64,000 nucleotides of DNA. Origin: Oenanthe sinensis. Taxonomy: Eukaryota; Streptophyta; Magnoliopsida; Apiales; Apiaceae. The stretch lies in contig CM053794.1 in assembly GCA_028671895.1 (NCBI GenBank), forward strand, positions 44,284,501-44,348,500. Direction: 5' to 3'. Below, piece by piece: positions 20,562-35,287 of this stretch. The first letter of the stretch is position 1. The number at the start of each line of letters is the position of its first letter. The notes under the pieces were generated by a model that was not told where the DNA came from, did no database searches, and saw only the letters and a list, made by a program, of their open reading frames with translations. The position numbers and the translations under genes are program-made.

Positions 20562-21885
20562 TAGGCCTCAACGGATCGGATTTGGATCGGATCATCTTAA
20601 ATCCATATCCAAATCCCTTTAAATTTTCGAATCAGATTGGATTAAGTATCGGAGATTTTAAAGCTCAATCTATATCCGTCCATTCGGAACACGGATAATC
20701 GGATTGGATACCCAATCCAATTAAATTTTTTACTAATTTTTTATGATTAGATTATTTACCCATGATACACACTCAATATATTACAATTTATATATAAATA
20801 ATAATAATTATTATTATTATTATATAACATATAAATATAAGAATATTTATATTTAACTATTTTATGTTTAAAAATTTCACATAATAAGTTTATTTTTTTA
20901 ATGATTTCAATTTATTTTAAATATCTTAATTTCTCCTTTATTATGATTTATAATATTTTATGTGTTAATTTTTATTTAATATTTACTCATACAATAATAT
21001 TTTATGGGTTCTAATTCATGTTTAATATTTATATTTAATTCTTTGTATCTTAAATTTTATTCAAAATTATTTCTTTTCAAATTACTTATAATATTCTTTA
21101 TATGTTATTGTTTAATAATTTACTCATTTTATCATATTTCTATATGTTTTTTATTATTTAATTATGTGGTATGTTAATTTTTATATAAAATTCATTATAT
21201 AATATGCAATATTTGATACGTGCACTGAATACCAAATTCAAATCTATATATGTTATGATATAATTTATACTATTAAATTTACCTTAATATTTCAATATTT
21301 AGTACAAAGTTTACCATAAATATTATATATTAAATTAATGATCATTATTAAAATGAGTCAAATTAGAGTATGGATCTTATCTGAACCTAAATATATGGAT
21401 ATAAAATCAAAAAATAAATTGTTTAATGAGTTAAATTAAATTGATAAATTTAATCTAACCCTAAATATGATTATCAAATATAAGAAATGGATTATCCAAC
21501 AATTTATAAAATATATAAATATATAGATATATAGTTAATTAATATTAATATATATCGAATTCGAATATGAAATTTTAAAACAGAAGGTAATTATTCACAC
21601 AAAAACTAAAATACTTAGATTTTACATATTTATATAAATATAATATCTATAAATATAATTTTATTTATTTATATATAATATATGTATATATATATATAAA
21701 TAAATATAATTCTATTTACTCGGATCGGGTTATTAGCGGATCGGATCATATAATTCATATTCATATTTATCGGATCGTATTTTTACCAGATCAAATTTTT
21801 AATGAATCGAATTGATTTTATAGAAATTTATATCCATTTAAAAGGTTTCGGATCGGATGGGAGCTCTGGTTCATTCACAGGCCTA
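20562..21885. mobile_element. Non-autonomous TIR element with GGATCGGAT ends
   Basis: The outer ends are TAGGCCTCAACGGATCGGAT and the complement of the right end, TAGGCCTGTGAATGAACCAG, which leads on to CCATCCGATCCGAAACC. The word GGATCGGAT is repeated near both termini and again near 21720-21750. The flanks are TTAGTGTG and TGTGTGTG, an imperfect 8-bp match that would suit hAT. The 1.3-kb interior is extremely AT-rich with no transposase. The class is uncertain. Confidence 0.5.
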
Positions 21886-23058
21886 TGTGTGTGTGATCGA
21901 GAATTTAATTCTTTATGTTGTAAATTCTATTTTGACAATATAAAAATCTGTTATAATATGTGTGACGTGTTTATAATCTGGAGTGCAACTTTGGAAGGTC
22001 ACCGTCCATAGCACGATCGATCACCATTGTTTGCTAACACTAAAATCCTACCATGCTGAAAATATATAGATGGAATATTCGGGACAAAAAGAGATCGATA
22101 CTTCTAAATTATTAGATTTTGTTGGCTTTAAATTATTTTACGAGCCTTCACAGACTTGCTAGGGTTAGGGTTTCTTTTCTCTAAAATTAAGATCATATAT
22201 ATAGAGGTACGTTGAATTAATTATTGATTAATAAAAATGTCACGCTCATCCGAGTCTTTTGCAGCCCTTCAGCATAAACAAGAGTTCCAATTAATCAACT
22301 AAACAGACAGACAGCTAGTTCAAACTATATATATCAATCCACCAAAGGACACGCGTATAGTACGTACAATATGAGCACACGTTTCCAACTTCTTATTCCT
22401 TTTATTTCTTAATTCAACATCCCAGTAGTACTACCGTTATATATACATGCATGATTATATCAACTCACCTAGCTAGTAAGAAATTTTACAAAGTTATAAA
22501 AGTTGCCATATTCTATATTTTTATTTTTGGGATTAAATAATATAGAATCAATTAGGGAGTGCATTTATATATATATATATTTAGGAGCAATGTTACAGAC
22601 TCCAAAATTATCCTAATTTTTTTTCTCAAATGATGTGACATGACACGTAGGGTCTCATATTATTTTTATAAGAAAATTTTCAATTACACATGACAACCCA
22701 TTATTTGGGAACAATTTTTAAGTATCTAGCATTTTTCATATATAGGAGTACCTACACTTTCCCAAATTTTTTAAGATTATGTGAAATATAAGGTATTCAT
22801 ATATATAGATAGATAGACAGACGTACCAAGTTTGTTTAGCTATATAATTATATATGTGTGTTCCCCGTTACTAGTACTGCAATTCACAATAATATCTGTT
22901 CTCTCATAATTGATACGAGGAATTTAGTACTAGTGATTTACTTTAATATTTGTACGTCATCAATATTATTCAAATTGATTTAGTTGTATAACTTAATATC
23001 GAAATCAAGTATTATTCCATTGATATTTTGGTATATATATATATATATATATAGTATG
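21886..23058. other. Spacer
   Basis: No gene seen. About 22583-22770 starts GGAGCAATGTTACAGACTCC in the style of a MITE, but I could not match a second end. Confidence 0.35.
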
Positions 23059-23376
23059 ACTCCTTATTTGAGTAAGTAAGGAACCCATTCTTATTTTATA
23101 AGAATATGATTAACAAATAACTATATAAGAGTGCATAACATACAAAAAATTATAAAATATCAAAAATAGTTGCAAAACAAACAAAAAAATTATATAATAT
23201 ACAAGAAAATACAGAATACTAATACTGAATAGTGTTCTGTATTTTTTATATGTTATGCAATTTTTTATTTGTTTTGTGATTGTTTTTTTGTGTTCGGTAG
23301 TTTTTGCTATGACCAACAATTTTTTCCAATGTGTTATGTAATTATATTTGTTGTTGCAGTTACTTAAATAAGGAGT
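23059..23376. mobile_element. Palindromic MITE (318 bp)
   Basis: Terminal 17-bp inverted repeats ACTCCTTATTTGAGTAA (23059-23075) and TTACTTAAATAAGGAGT (23360-23376) differ at one position. The interior contains further inverted words such as GCATAACATA (about 23133) and TATGTTATGCA (about 23248), so the whole element could form a long hairpin. The short open frame inside is not a gene. A clear target duplication was not found. Confidence 0.68.
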
Positions 23377-25831
23377 TTCTCATTTAACATAAATATATAT
23401 ATTTGTATACATACGAGCTAGTTCACCGTATCATAACATATTAACATGAGACATGCACGCCACAAGTTCAAGGATCAGTAGAAATTATTTTTACTACTCA
23501 TGTAATACAGTTTGAAATTGCAGATATGTGACAATCACCCCATCAGCACTCAGCTGCTTTACTGAGGAATAATAACCAATTAAATGATTGTTTTTCTTAT
23601 TTGTGACTTTACTTCTAACAGCTAGCCCTCGTATAATTCTATTAAGATTGATAATATTTTTACAAAATGAAATTACCATGCATCTCATCACGTGCATTAA
23701 TGAAGTTTATTAAGTACATTACATGTACATCATACGCAATATACATATCACATTTTTATCCATAATTTGTAACTGAGATAAATATTACTCGTATCATCTA
23801 GACCCGCACGTCTAGTATCTTTTACAACAATGATTATAACGTACTAGTACATGAGACTCACTACAGGTTCACCGAGTAGATTAGAAGTGGGACAAATTTA
23901 ATACAGACCATTAATACTCATCGGCATGCACTTGTAATTAATTAATTTCGCCTCTTTTTACAAGATTAATTCAGCCATTTTATATATTAAGGAATAATAA
24001 TTTTTTCAGATTTGACGGTCGTTTCTTTTTAACAATGAACGCTTCTAACAGCACTCGTTCTTTTTCGCAAAAAAAAAAACAGCACTTTTAAGTTCGTTCT
24101 ATATTAAGAACGAAAATGCTCGTCAAAAAGGGAAAGGTCTTTTCGAACAGAATGAAATAATTTAATATTTAAATATTTTAATACTTAAAGAAATTAAATT
24201 AAGTGGAGACATATTAATTTATGACCCAGTCCCGCAATGCCGCAAACATAGTTCAGTTTTCTGTTGACTTCTATATGAAATTAATATGAGCTGTACAAAT
24301 ATAGTTTTATATATTATTATAGTATAGTACAGGGGAGGAGAGGGATGAAGTCCAAACAAGTACATTCTGCGCAGTATTGGAAACAAATTATATATATAGT
24401 TGATGACATTATTTTGGAGAGAATGAGTTGATTATATTATTTATTTTATATAGTGTTCTGGAAAACATGCATTACGAAAATGTATAATAGTGTGTACGTC
24501 AACGAATGAAGTGCTTTTCAAGTGCATTACCAGTCAACATCGATCTATAACTAGCAAAAACAAAAATTGAAAGAGAGCCGCGGTCTAGCCGGATGAACTT
24601 TCCAACATTACCTCTTTGTTTGAAAATTAATAAACAATATAAAATTAAAATATTCACACATTCATAAATCTATCGAGAGGACTCTTTTCTCTCATTTGTG
24701 CATAAACTTTGAACTCTAAATATTAGAGACAGATATAATGCATAGTTATGAAATATAATCCTTCTAATAGAGTAATAGGTTAGCAGGAAAAAACCCAGAT
24801 TTATTTAGCACTTGGCAGCTCACTCAATTGAAACTTGAAAGAGCGTTTAACTGGCTCTACAATCAACATGTTAAAGCAAATACTACAAGGGAAGCCAGTT
24901 CTATTTCTTTCAACACTTGGTCACAACTACGTATCTGAATTATATTACAAGTTTATGAATTCACTTCATTTTTTTACCAAAAAAAAGAGACATAAATAAT
25001 AAAAACAAGATTAGGAGAATGAGTGTTAAATTTTAATCTCTAATTTAAAATTTTATGACCCAAATGGAGAAAAAAGAAGAAGTTAATATTATGATTATTT
25101 AACGCCAATCATCCAAATTTAATTACATTTTATAAACAGAATTTATTATATTCATAATTTTTTTACTAATTGCAATCCACTGCGTTTAAAGTAATAAGAA
25201 GGGTTTTACTATTTTAATAATTCAAGCATTACTTAATTTCTATTTTCCTCTAACATTTAACTATATATCCTCCCGATTCTTTTAACTTTCCATAGATTCA
25301 CACTCCATTATATTTGTCCAAAAGGAGTTCTGCAGAGATTGACAAATAGCACAACAACATCCGTGCAAAATTCATTTTAATTAATCGTTCCCCTGATCAA
25401 CATTATTTTTAAAATATACAAGTTTTCTGCGTAAATTTTAACTTAATTGAATTAGTTAAAAATGAACTTCCAGACACAGTGATGCGAGCAGACCAATTTA
25501 GACCTCAACGCATAGCATTACTGCATTAGGGCTGAAATTCCGAACATACAGATATATACACATTTTTTTGTAACCTATGAAGCACATTTCTTGTGCAATC
25601 TGATACATAATCACAAGACAGGTTTCCTACCATCTAAAAAGTACAAAGTACTTACTGTATACGACCTTTGCCTTTTGATCCAGCAGCAATTAGTAAGAAA
25701 CTACCGAAAAACCGAAACTATTTGACGTCGGATACTTTGGCTTTTGTTGATCCAATGGCTCGGGACATAAAGGAATCTGATATGATGTTAGAACTTCGAG
25801 TAAGTAGTCATTACACCTCTTCCGCAAGGGT
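23377..25831. other. Spacer downstream of the QWRF gene
   Basis: AT-rich, with no coding segment that I recognise. The last part, roughly 25500-25831, probably includes the 3' untranslated region of the QWRF gene. Confidence 0.4.
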
Positions 25832-28800
25832 TTAGGGAACTCCTTTCATTTGTAGTATGTGTGTTCTCAGGCTGCAATCTTTCACCTGTTCAATACAGGA
25901 AGGATAATAGTTCTTCAGGGGTTGGTGTTTTAAAATTATCTTTTAACAATGTAATAAGCACTATTCTGAAACTAGAATCACAGTTGCTCTTTGGACTTGG
26001 TATTCAAACCGAGGACAGTTTTTTTTTTTTTTTTGGGGTGGGGGTGGGGGAGTGATGTATTCTAGAGAAACTTAGAATGTACGTTACATAATTCCAATAT
26101 GTTTTCTAGCTTAAATGTCCTCCACAAGCAATCACGCAGCATAATCAAACGCAAGCATAGACCCTAACTCTTTATAGATTAAAAACATAAGTTTGTGAGA
26201 GAAGAATGCCATCAAATCGCCCACACACAAAAAGGAACTTAGAGACTAGAGAATCAATGTTCGTTCTAAATTGATCATGTTTCTTGAAAGCATATACAGA
26301 ATAACAGAAGCCATATACAGAGGTGAGGAAATAAAACGGGAGCTAAATCCATATAAGAAACCTTCATCAGACTTGAACAATTGATAATAACTGGATTATC
26401 TATGTAATGGTTTGTTACATGGTTGCACATGATAGCTTAAATTTCCTTCCTTCCCTAATTTCCTATTATCAGATTAACTAAAGCTTATGGGGGAAAACTT
26501 GTCAAAAAAAAAAAGCTTATGGGGGAAACAAATTTTCTGTAATTTTCTTAGCAAAACAGAAAAGAACATTCTTTACCTGCATGGCTGTCAATGTAGACAA
26601 CAAATCTCTACACTGATCAAGTGAAGCACACTCATCTGAGGTTATACTCGCTAGTTCTGATGCCAAGGAGTTAACATGTTCGACCTGCTCACCACAAACA
26701 GCAAAGTATTTAATTACAGTCTTATATAATATTTCTGTAAAGGTGAAACTAGATTCTATTTAACAAACATTGTTTTAATTTATATATGGATTATGCTCAA
26801 CACACTACATTAGAGTTTCCAAGCTAAGGATATTCATAATAATATCTAAAAGATGGCAGAGGAATTCACATCACAAAAACGAAAGATGTTATTCTAGATT
26901 ATATTGCATGGTTATGCAAGGAATTAGATTTTCTTCTACTTATATTAACCTACTACGGAGACATTCAATAAAGAGCTGCAATTATGACCTGATGGAAACA
27001 CGTCCCAGACGAACCAAAACCTTTTTCCTGGCTAAACTGACAGACAGCTGAAGTGGAGAAGGGAATACAGTACTGCAGTTTTATGAAAATATGACCGCAC
27101 TTCACAGTAATTGAATTTCAAGGAAAAATGCTCAAGTGATCCTGGCAAGATCAACATTCACTTATAATAACATAATGCAGATAAATGCTCTGAAGACGGG
27201 AATTCTAATTGTCCTTAAAATATTGCTAAGGGTAAGAGAAGAGGGAATACCCATTGAACACTAACGACGTGTTTGTAAGTTTTTGACATGGAAAAGGAGA
27301 GAAGATAAGGGATGTAGACAAAAAGTTGAATGAATACAGGTCTAAAAAAGAAGTCATACAACTCTCAGCCTATACTTACCTTTCCCTCAATATTAAAACT
27401 TACACAGTGACAAAGGACATGAAAAGCTTTAAAAAAATCTAGTGGGACAAAATAAAAGATTATGAAGGGAACTAGAGGGGAAGGGAAAAATGACGGACAT
27501 GAAAGGCATCAAAAGTGAAAATGAAGAAATTAGATTTTGAAATAAAGATGATAAAATGTGTGAACGATGTGAGCCCGAAGAAGGTATAAACATATATATT
27601 GGCTCCAAACAATGAAATGCAACCCTAGTCTTGTAATATTTTATTTCTTGCAGGTTCAACAATCCTATGGTCTCTTCATTAGATTTTCTAGCATTTCCAA
27701 CCCTGCTAGGATTGCTATGATCCTTCGTTAACATCAACCTCAGATAGTTTACAAGAGAAATCAATACAGAATACTTCCATATTGTTTAAAACAACACAAC
27801 AATAATTCTGCACATTATTTCTACGAGTCATTATAATCTACGTCCACATATCTACGTCCACATATCTTTAAGTGGGATGAGTTGCCTTTACTTTTCCTAA
27901 ATCTTCCTTATACTACTACTTTGGAAGTTGACGCAGGACAAGGTTGAAGGAAAGAGTAAATAAGGGCAGAATGGGCCATCTCTGCAGAGAATTGGCAAAA
28001 CACATTACAAATCTGCAGACTTATTGTAAAATACTCATCATTCATGTTATTCAACTCAACAAATATGATGATTACAATTGTATATATAGATATCCTAAGA
28101 TCCTAGAAAAGAAAAAACTACTCCTAATTGATAAAGGAAATTATAATGCATAAACCAAGTGCAGTTTAGGATTTGACAAGTGTGAAACGGGACAACAGGG
28201 AGCATTGACATGGCAAAAAGATATAATCAAGCTTCTTGGGTTGCTGAAACTCTCTGCTGCATATTTTTGAACTGATATGGTAACTTATATTCTCTCATTT
28301 TGCAGATTAAAGTTTTTACAAGACCTAGCCAGCATCATTCTTATTTTTATGCAACTGACCAGTCAACTTCAAAATATTACCAAGCAAAATTAATATTTTA
28401 GTTTCAAAAAGGTTTTCAACATTTATTTCAAAAATAATAGGATTAAAATATATTGTAGATATAACCTTTGTTTGTAAGTGACAGATCGAAGATGCCATCC
28501 CCTGCATTACATCAACTGCTGAACAGATAGCATCTTCCAAATTGTTAATATCTACCTGTAGAGAAGAAAAGAAATAGATCAATCTCCATGTGGGAGACTA
28601 AAAAACACATTGTAGATGTTAATCACTTTACATATTAGTGCATACCTTTGCCCCACCAACAATGGGAAGACGAAGAGTACTGGCCTCCAGAGCCTCAATA
28701 GCCCCACAAAGGGAACTAGAATGATCCTTTTCCATAAGATCCCAGTTTTCCAAACATAGCATCTGCATTCATTAGATGGTCGTGTGAAGATTAAAATCAA

Positions 28801-31800
28801 TAGTTAACATACTTAAACAGCTGATTGCTTAGATAACATATGTATGACATTCATTGGACTGTAAAACACACGAAAAGATAAAAAAAACATCAAAAGATTC
28901 TTGATTGCTATGTATGATACACATTTAATGTCAAAATGGGTTTCTCTTATTGTGTAAATAATGTATAATAACCCGCCAGTCTCAGGAAAACTGGCTCACA
29001 CAAAACTGTTTTTCCCACATATCATTTGAGAATTTTACATGTGGCCAGTAATAGAAATTTAAAAATCAAGAAACAAGGATTGCCTGATGCCAACTACCCA
29101 AAAAGATTCAATAAAATTCCTGCTTCGAAAATCAATTTTTATCTCAGTTGTGTTGCAAGGGCAAATGGGCTATAAACGTTGTTTGTCCTCATGGGATATT
29201 AAGAAAACAAATAGAGTCGATTTTTTTTTCGAAAAACCATAATAGACGGTCTTTACAAGATAGGTGTATTAGAATTTAGATATTTGGATCTAATCCAATG
29301 ACACCAATATGTTAAGCCTAAAGTAAAACACCCGTGGTTGTAAAAATTAACTTTTTTCAGCCAAACATATACGGAACACACACCGAAGGGACAGTCAATC
29401 TAGTAAACAATAAATATTAACAATCAGCTGCACTGTATAATATAATATATATTAGGTAAAATACAAAAAAGTGCAAGAAGAAAACAACGACTTGTATTCA
29501 AGAAACACAAAAGGAATCAAACCACGAGTAGTAAAATGCAAAAGAAGCTTAAATCATAAATTTTCATAATCTTACTTGTCCCTTAAGGATGGAATGCATC
29601 TTCAGATTTTGCCGAAGCAGTTGTAACTCATTTCTTTTGGATTTGACAGAATTCCGCAGTCTAGCGGTCGTCAACCACGCATTATATAGGCTTTTCTGAT
29701 ACAAAAAAAAAATACTTTTAGATGACATCTAGGTCAACAAACCAAAATGATGATCAGCTTTGTTTGTATTACCACTAGACTACTGAAAACACGAAAAACT
29801 AACAGTCACTACTATTATGTTGGAACTAGAACTTACCTATATATCAGAGTATACAAATATTTATGGTACAACGTTACTATTTACTTTACAAGGCCCATTT
29901 GCATATTTGAGAGCAGAGTCAGCGACAATTATGCAGTTTGTTCTGGTTGATTTTTTTACCGCTGGTTCAGCTATGGTTGGAAGTTATAAGAAATCGCAAG
30001 TTGCGGTTCAACTACTAGTCTTTCACCCTCCAACTGCAACAAACTGAACCACTAAAATCCCTAAATAGATATCTATCGAGCGGTTTTAGTCTGAAGACCA
30101 ACGACAGCAGCAATTTAGTTACTTCACCCTGCGTTTAATCAAACATTTATAACGTATTTTAATTCATATTACCTTTTGCTAACATTCTTCTTTCTGGTTT
30201 TTCTAGTTTGTCTTATCTTTTCCTATTGAGTTAATCAATTTCCTAAATTGAAACAATTAGTAAAATTATACTATTTGTTAAAATTTTTAATATATGTATA
30301 CAGACGATGCAGAAGCGGACAGCACACGGATTCTTCTTTTTGGTTTTTCTAGTTTGTCTAATCTTTTCCTATTGAGTTAATCAATTTCCTAAATTGAAAC
30401 AATTAGTAAAATTATATTATTTGTTAAATTTTTTAATATATGTATACAGGCGATGCAGAAGCGGACAACACACAGATTCTTCTTTTTGGTTTTTCTAGTT
30501 TGTCTAATCTTTTCCTATTGAGTTAATCAATTTCCTAAATTGAAACAATTAGTAAAATTATACTATATGTTAAATTTTTTAATATACGTATACAGGCGAT
30601 GCAGAAGCGGACAACACACGGACCCCCCCCCCCCCGAGACAAGCGACCAATTTTCTGGCTCCTTTAGGTGCATAGAGATTAAAAATGGTTGAGAAATCAA
30701 GAATCAACCATATAATCCTTCACAAGTAGTAGAAGATGCATAGTCTTTATCTTTTCTCGCATCTAGTTCATAAATACTGTAATCAGCACATTAAAATTGT
30801 CAAATGAGGTTGTACACTTGTACATGTTCTAAGCATTAACAAACTACAACTCCAGATCAAAAGTAAATACTTATAAGAATACAAACCAAAGCATATAATG
30901 CATCAAACACAAGTACACAACAATTTTAAAGCAAATGTGAATGGTATAGAGTAAATCTAATCACTGCATCAATAAAATAATATGCATTACTAAAAGAATG
31001 TAAACTATGCAATATGCATCAAACATAAAGAATTTCGTTGATACATAACAGAGACATAAATATAAACATCAAGTTAGAAGTTCATATCAAAGATGTACCT
31101 CAGCTATTCCTTTCTTGGCCACCATGGCAGCATCTGCTCTAGCATTTGCAAACCTCCACTGCAGATGCTGGTTGTACAGAAGCCTCAACTGGTGTGCATC
31201 AACTATACGATTCTCACCCACCTTCCCTCTTCGTGCATCAGCAGCAAAGCTGAGAATCGAAGATGTTGAGATCAAGTTACTGGTCAATGGTGTGCTTCCT
31301 ACCCCGTTTCTCACCCGAGACGGACTTGTACCCCTCACTGGAGATGAGTTGGAAGATGCCACATTTCTACTTGGGGAAGCAGGCCTAACAGCACCTCGAA
31401 GAGGAGATGATAATCCCCTGCTAGCAGAAACTCCTCTGGGTGATGATGATGGACTATCAATCATCAGTTTCTTCATTCCATGCAACTTTGGAGGTACAGG
31501 AGGTACCATACCCACATTCCTCAATCCCGAATTCTTACCCGCAGGGGAACCTGGCTGCTCAGGAAACCGCCTAATCCGGCTAGCAGTTTCCTGCCATACC
31601 CTAGCAGGCACCACTATGCCGCGTTGCCCTCCCCTTTCACATTCCTGTACACCACCTACATTCCCCGAAGAAACACTTGAAGCATCCGAAACAATATCAC
31701 ACGCCTCCTCAGTTGCTCTGCTACTACCTAGATCAACACTCTCACCCAATCTCAAATGTTTCAATTTGGATTCTGCACTAACTTTACTGCTAAATCTCTC

Positions 31801-32481
31801 ATCCGGCATTGATTTCTGCAAAGCCCTAACAACACTCCCAGATCCACCCAATTTTGCCCTCTCACTCGTAAAATCCACACTCCTACTCAACATATTCTCA
31901 TTCACCAACCTCCCCGGCCACCTCTGCTTCTCACTAGCCTTCCAATTCTCCCTCTGATCCCTCACAGGCGTAGTAGTAACTACCTTCCTCCTCTCCGGAG
32001 TAGCTTTCCTCACACTACTCAACTCCCTCACCGCAACCTCCTTCACCTTACCGCCATTCACCGAATCGCCTTGAAACGAAACCGACAAGCTCCGTTTCGA
32101 ATTCACCAGCATCTTCGCAGCCTGCGAAATCTCACCACCAGGCGTCACAGGCCTCGGAGTCGGTATCCTCCGTACTCTCTCAACCGATTGAGACCGCGGA
32201 GTCGAAACAACATTTCTCGCCATCATCGGCGAAGGAAATCGCCGCGGTGTCGAATTAGATGAATACGAAGACGAATGCGAAGAATTAGATGATGAAGTAT
32301 TTGATGTAGTAGTCGATGAAACAGATGAGAGATACCTAGACGAGACTTCACGTGATTTCGGCCGGCGAACTCCATTGTTATCGGCTTCTGAAGGTAACAA
32401 TGGCGGTCTCTTAGGGTTCTGCGGTGCCGGAATCTTCGAATTCGTCTTCCGGTTAGGTGTAGTTACAGTACCGACCATCAT
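25832..32481 (-). CDS. QWRF motif-containing protein (augmin subunit 8/SCO3-like), six exons
   Basis: Exons: 32481-31099, 29695-29576, 28762-28646, 28555-28466, 26684-26577 and 25885-25832. All are phase 0 and add to 623 residues. The first 410 residues are Ser/Pro/Arg-rich and disordered, typical of microtubule-binding members. The QWRF domain begins near 435 with QLRLLYNQHLQWRFANARAD. It continues across the exons with KSLYNAWLTTARLRNSVKSK, then LENWDLMEKDHSSSL, then ASTLRLPIVGGAKVDINNLE, then VDVMQGMASSI, and ends VKDCSLRTHILQMKGVP. The family includes EDE1, AUG8 and SCO3, which bind microtubules and help the augmin complex to nucleate them; that role here is inferred. Two adjacent Met codons open the frame. 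The large introns hold repeats, including a triplicated 146-bp block. Confidence 0.93.
30184..30622. repeat. Three tandem copies of a 146-bp unit in QWRF intron 1
   Basis: Copies start at 30184, 30330 and 30476, each beginning ATTCTTCTTT and ending with GATGCAGAAGCGGACA then CACACGGA. They differ by only a few substitutions, so the expansion is recent. It is followed immediately by a run of C. Confidence 0.93.
30623..30635. repeat. C13 homopolymer
   Basis: Thirteen consecutive C in an AT-rich intron, directly after the third 146-bp repeat. Confidence 0.95.
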
Positions 32482-35287
32482 ATTTCACATCTCTTCCTCG
32501 ATTTCTGCGATTTAAACCCTAATTTCTCTCCAATACAACACAATCATATGTGTACGTGTGTATAGATACAGAGAGAGTTGTAAGTAGATGATTTATAGAG
32601 AGAGAAATGAAAGAATTATAGGAAACTGGAGTGTATGTAGAGAGAGAAGAATCGCCGGAATCGTAACGGTCACGGAGTTCCGGTGGCGGAGGAGAGAGAT
32701 TTGTAGGCGAGATTTGGGAGTACAGAGCAAGTAAGAGAGTACTTGAATTATTTTTGTTTTTTTATATTCATTTAATAACTTTTTTTTATAAAGATATTAA
32801 ACGTCAATGGATTTCTTGATAATATTAAAAAGTTTTACTATTAGTTTATTGAGATTTAATATTTATTAAATAAAATTTTACTAAAAAAAGTATTTATTAA
32901 ATAAAATTAAAACATATATGTCAAAAAATTATTAATTTATCAAAATTATACAGTACTATTATCACGTAACAATGAGATAAAGCTTTGAGTTACTTAGTTT
33001 TCAATTAATTTAAGCAAGGAAATTTGAATTTAGAATTTAGAATTTAGTTTCGTGATGACGTGGGTGGATGAAAGAAGGACAAGACGCGCGGGGAGACGAG
33101 TGTGAAGAGCACGTGAGCAAAAGGTGGCCGTGAAACGGGGAAGACATGCGAACAAGGAAAGGGATGTTGGCTTTTTTATGGCCCGTTACGTTTCATTTTA
33201 TATTCAACTCGTTTAAATTGCACACAAGTATGACAAAATTAGTGCAATTTGCGAATTTATCGACAGGTGATATTATTCTGACACTCATGGGTATATTTAT
33301 TTTTTAAAATAAACAATTACGTACTTTTTACAACGTAAAAGTATCAATATTTATTGTTTAAATTTTTAAATAAACGCATCATTTTCACTTCCGTAAATCA
33401 TTATTTTATTTAGAAAAAAAATCATGAAACACAAATCAATTATTTTATGTGCATCATAATTTATTTTATCATGTCGATTAATACAACAGATCAGGTGATA
33501 ATATTTTAAAAGATTTCTGTTTTCGTTTTAAAGAAAAGAAAGTTTTACGCAAAAAAATGTGTAACGTATGTCTAAAGAGTGAGGAAAATGAAATACGTTG
33601 GACACAATCACACATATATAGTCATTACAGTGTGAGGTGAATACTTAATTAATTAATTCAGCACGCGTTCAAAGCAAACTCCTCCAACTTTAATTTTATT
33701 TTAATTTAGGCAACAAATTTACATTACATTACATTAATAACTTTATCTATGTCTTCTCTGTTTCAGACATGTGACGGTGTAGTAGACGTTCTTCTTCATT
33801 TTAAAAAAATATTATATCGGGTACATTTTATAATTTTATAAAAAATTTAAGTTGAGGAGATGATATATATTATTTGAATTTTGTGACATGTCTTTTATAT
33901 TTTGATTCAGAATTTAATAATTATATAATAATAATAAATAAATAAATAATGGAATTGATCAGATTATCGTGAAAGTTCTAGGTCATTATGAAGATTGTAC
34001 TCGCTACACAATATTTAAATATAATCTTTTTATTATATGGAAAATAATGTTTATAAAGAAAGTGTTATTAAAAGAATTAAATGATTTTTTGGTAATTTTT
34101 TAATATATATTTTAAAATATAATACAAAAACTAATACTATTGAATTTTTTTAATAATTTTTAAATTTCATCTAACAAATTATATATTTTTCCAATCAAAC
34201 GAAAAGTTATCGTTACTAGGCTACTAGCAGCAAGAATAAGCCTAACCTTAATTGTGGCTCTTGTTTGTTGGGTGAATGACTGAACTCAATATCCAAATAT
34301 CCAATTATGTTAGTAGGTTGAGGCGGAAATCGGACTTAATCGATTAATGCACGTAACAACGATTAATTATATGAATTAGATATTAATTAGAATGATTAAT
34401 TAAATAATCAGAAATTTAATTAATTTGGTGAGCTAACGAACATGAATTAACGAGTGATCACCAATTTTTAGAACATGACAGGGTACATATAACTATTGCA
34501 TTTAGGACAATAGATTGGTAGATCGTAGATTAGTTCAAGTTAGTTTCATCTCAATGACTTTGTTAATGATGTTAACAAATATAGTACTATTAACCTAATA
34601 AAGGTAGACACGTGAGCTACTATTAATTAACAACTATATATTAGTAGTAATAATCATCATTTTCTCAACAAGCAAGTCAATTTGTTGGTAACTACTACCA
34701 GTCATAGCTTGCTTATGTAGAAAGTCTTTCAAAGTTAAAGATTACTAGTCGTATATGAAATTAATTAAAGTCGAAGCAAGACCAGAGCAACAATTAGCCT
34801 TCCATTATTGTATAGGGATGATGATTAGCAACAATTACTAATAGAGTAGCTTTTCCACTCCAGTTTTAGGACATAATTAAGAAGAATCATTACTGTGTGC
34901 TCAAAGTAGGTAAGTAGATATTCAATAAGTATGCAGGTGTAAATGTTTTAAAACAATGAATGGATCACATAACTGTTAAACTAATCAATTTTCTTTAATT
35001 ACCTTCTATTCCTAATCAATTTTCATTCATTACCAGCTTTGCAATTCAATAGTGATAAGGGAGGACTAACTGCTCAAATATTTTCAAGATTCAAAATATA
35101 ATGTTCCTGCATAGATATGACGGGCCTTAAACATCACAGCAATCCATAAAACTGGTCCAAAACTAACAAACATGCAACACAAGGTACATAAGAACACTGC
35201 ATATATGAAGCTACAAACAGCAGAATCTGAACTTCTCGAAATGAGTTTTACTTTGATCCGTGATTGCACGTAATATACTACCTCACA
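32482..35287. other. QWRF promoter side and spacer
   Basis: The first 250 bases carry GA/CT-rich tracts (AGAGAGAGA near 32570-32700), probably the 5' untranslated region. Around 33060-33180 is a GC-richer patch with CACGTGAGC, an E-box/G-box-like word. The remainder is AT-rich with no gene seen. Confidence 0.4.

Noticed and set aside
20562..21885. Helitron
   Set aside because: The ends are inverted (TAGGCCT/AGGCCTA) and there is no TC start with CTRR end and 3' hairpin.
23110..23319. 69-codon hydrophobic frame
   Set aside because: It lies wholly inside a palindromic MITE and is low-complexity.
27429..27764. 111-codon minus-strand frame
   Set aside because: It lies inside QWRF intron 4 and shows no family signal.
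31115..31957. 280-codon open frame on the plus strand
   Set aside because: It mirrors the Ser/Pro/Arg-rich first exon of the QWRF gene; low-complexity codons leave the opposite strand open.
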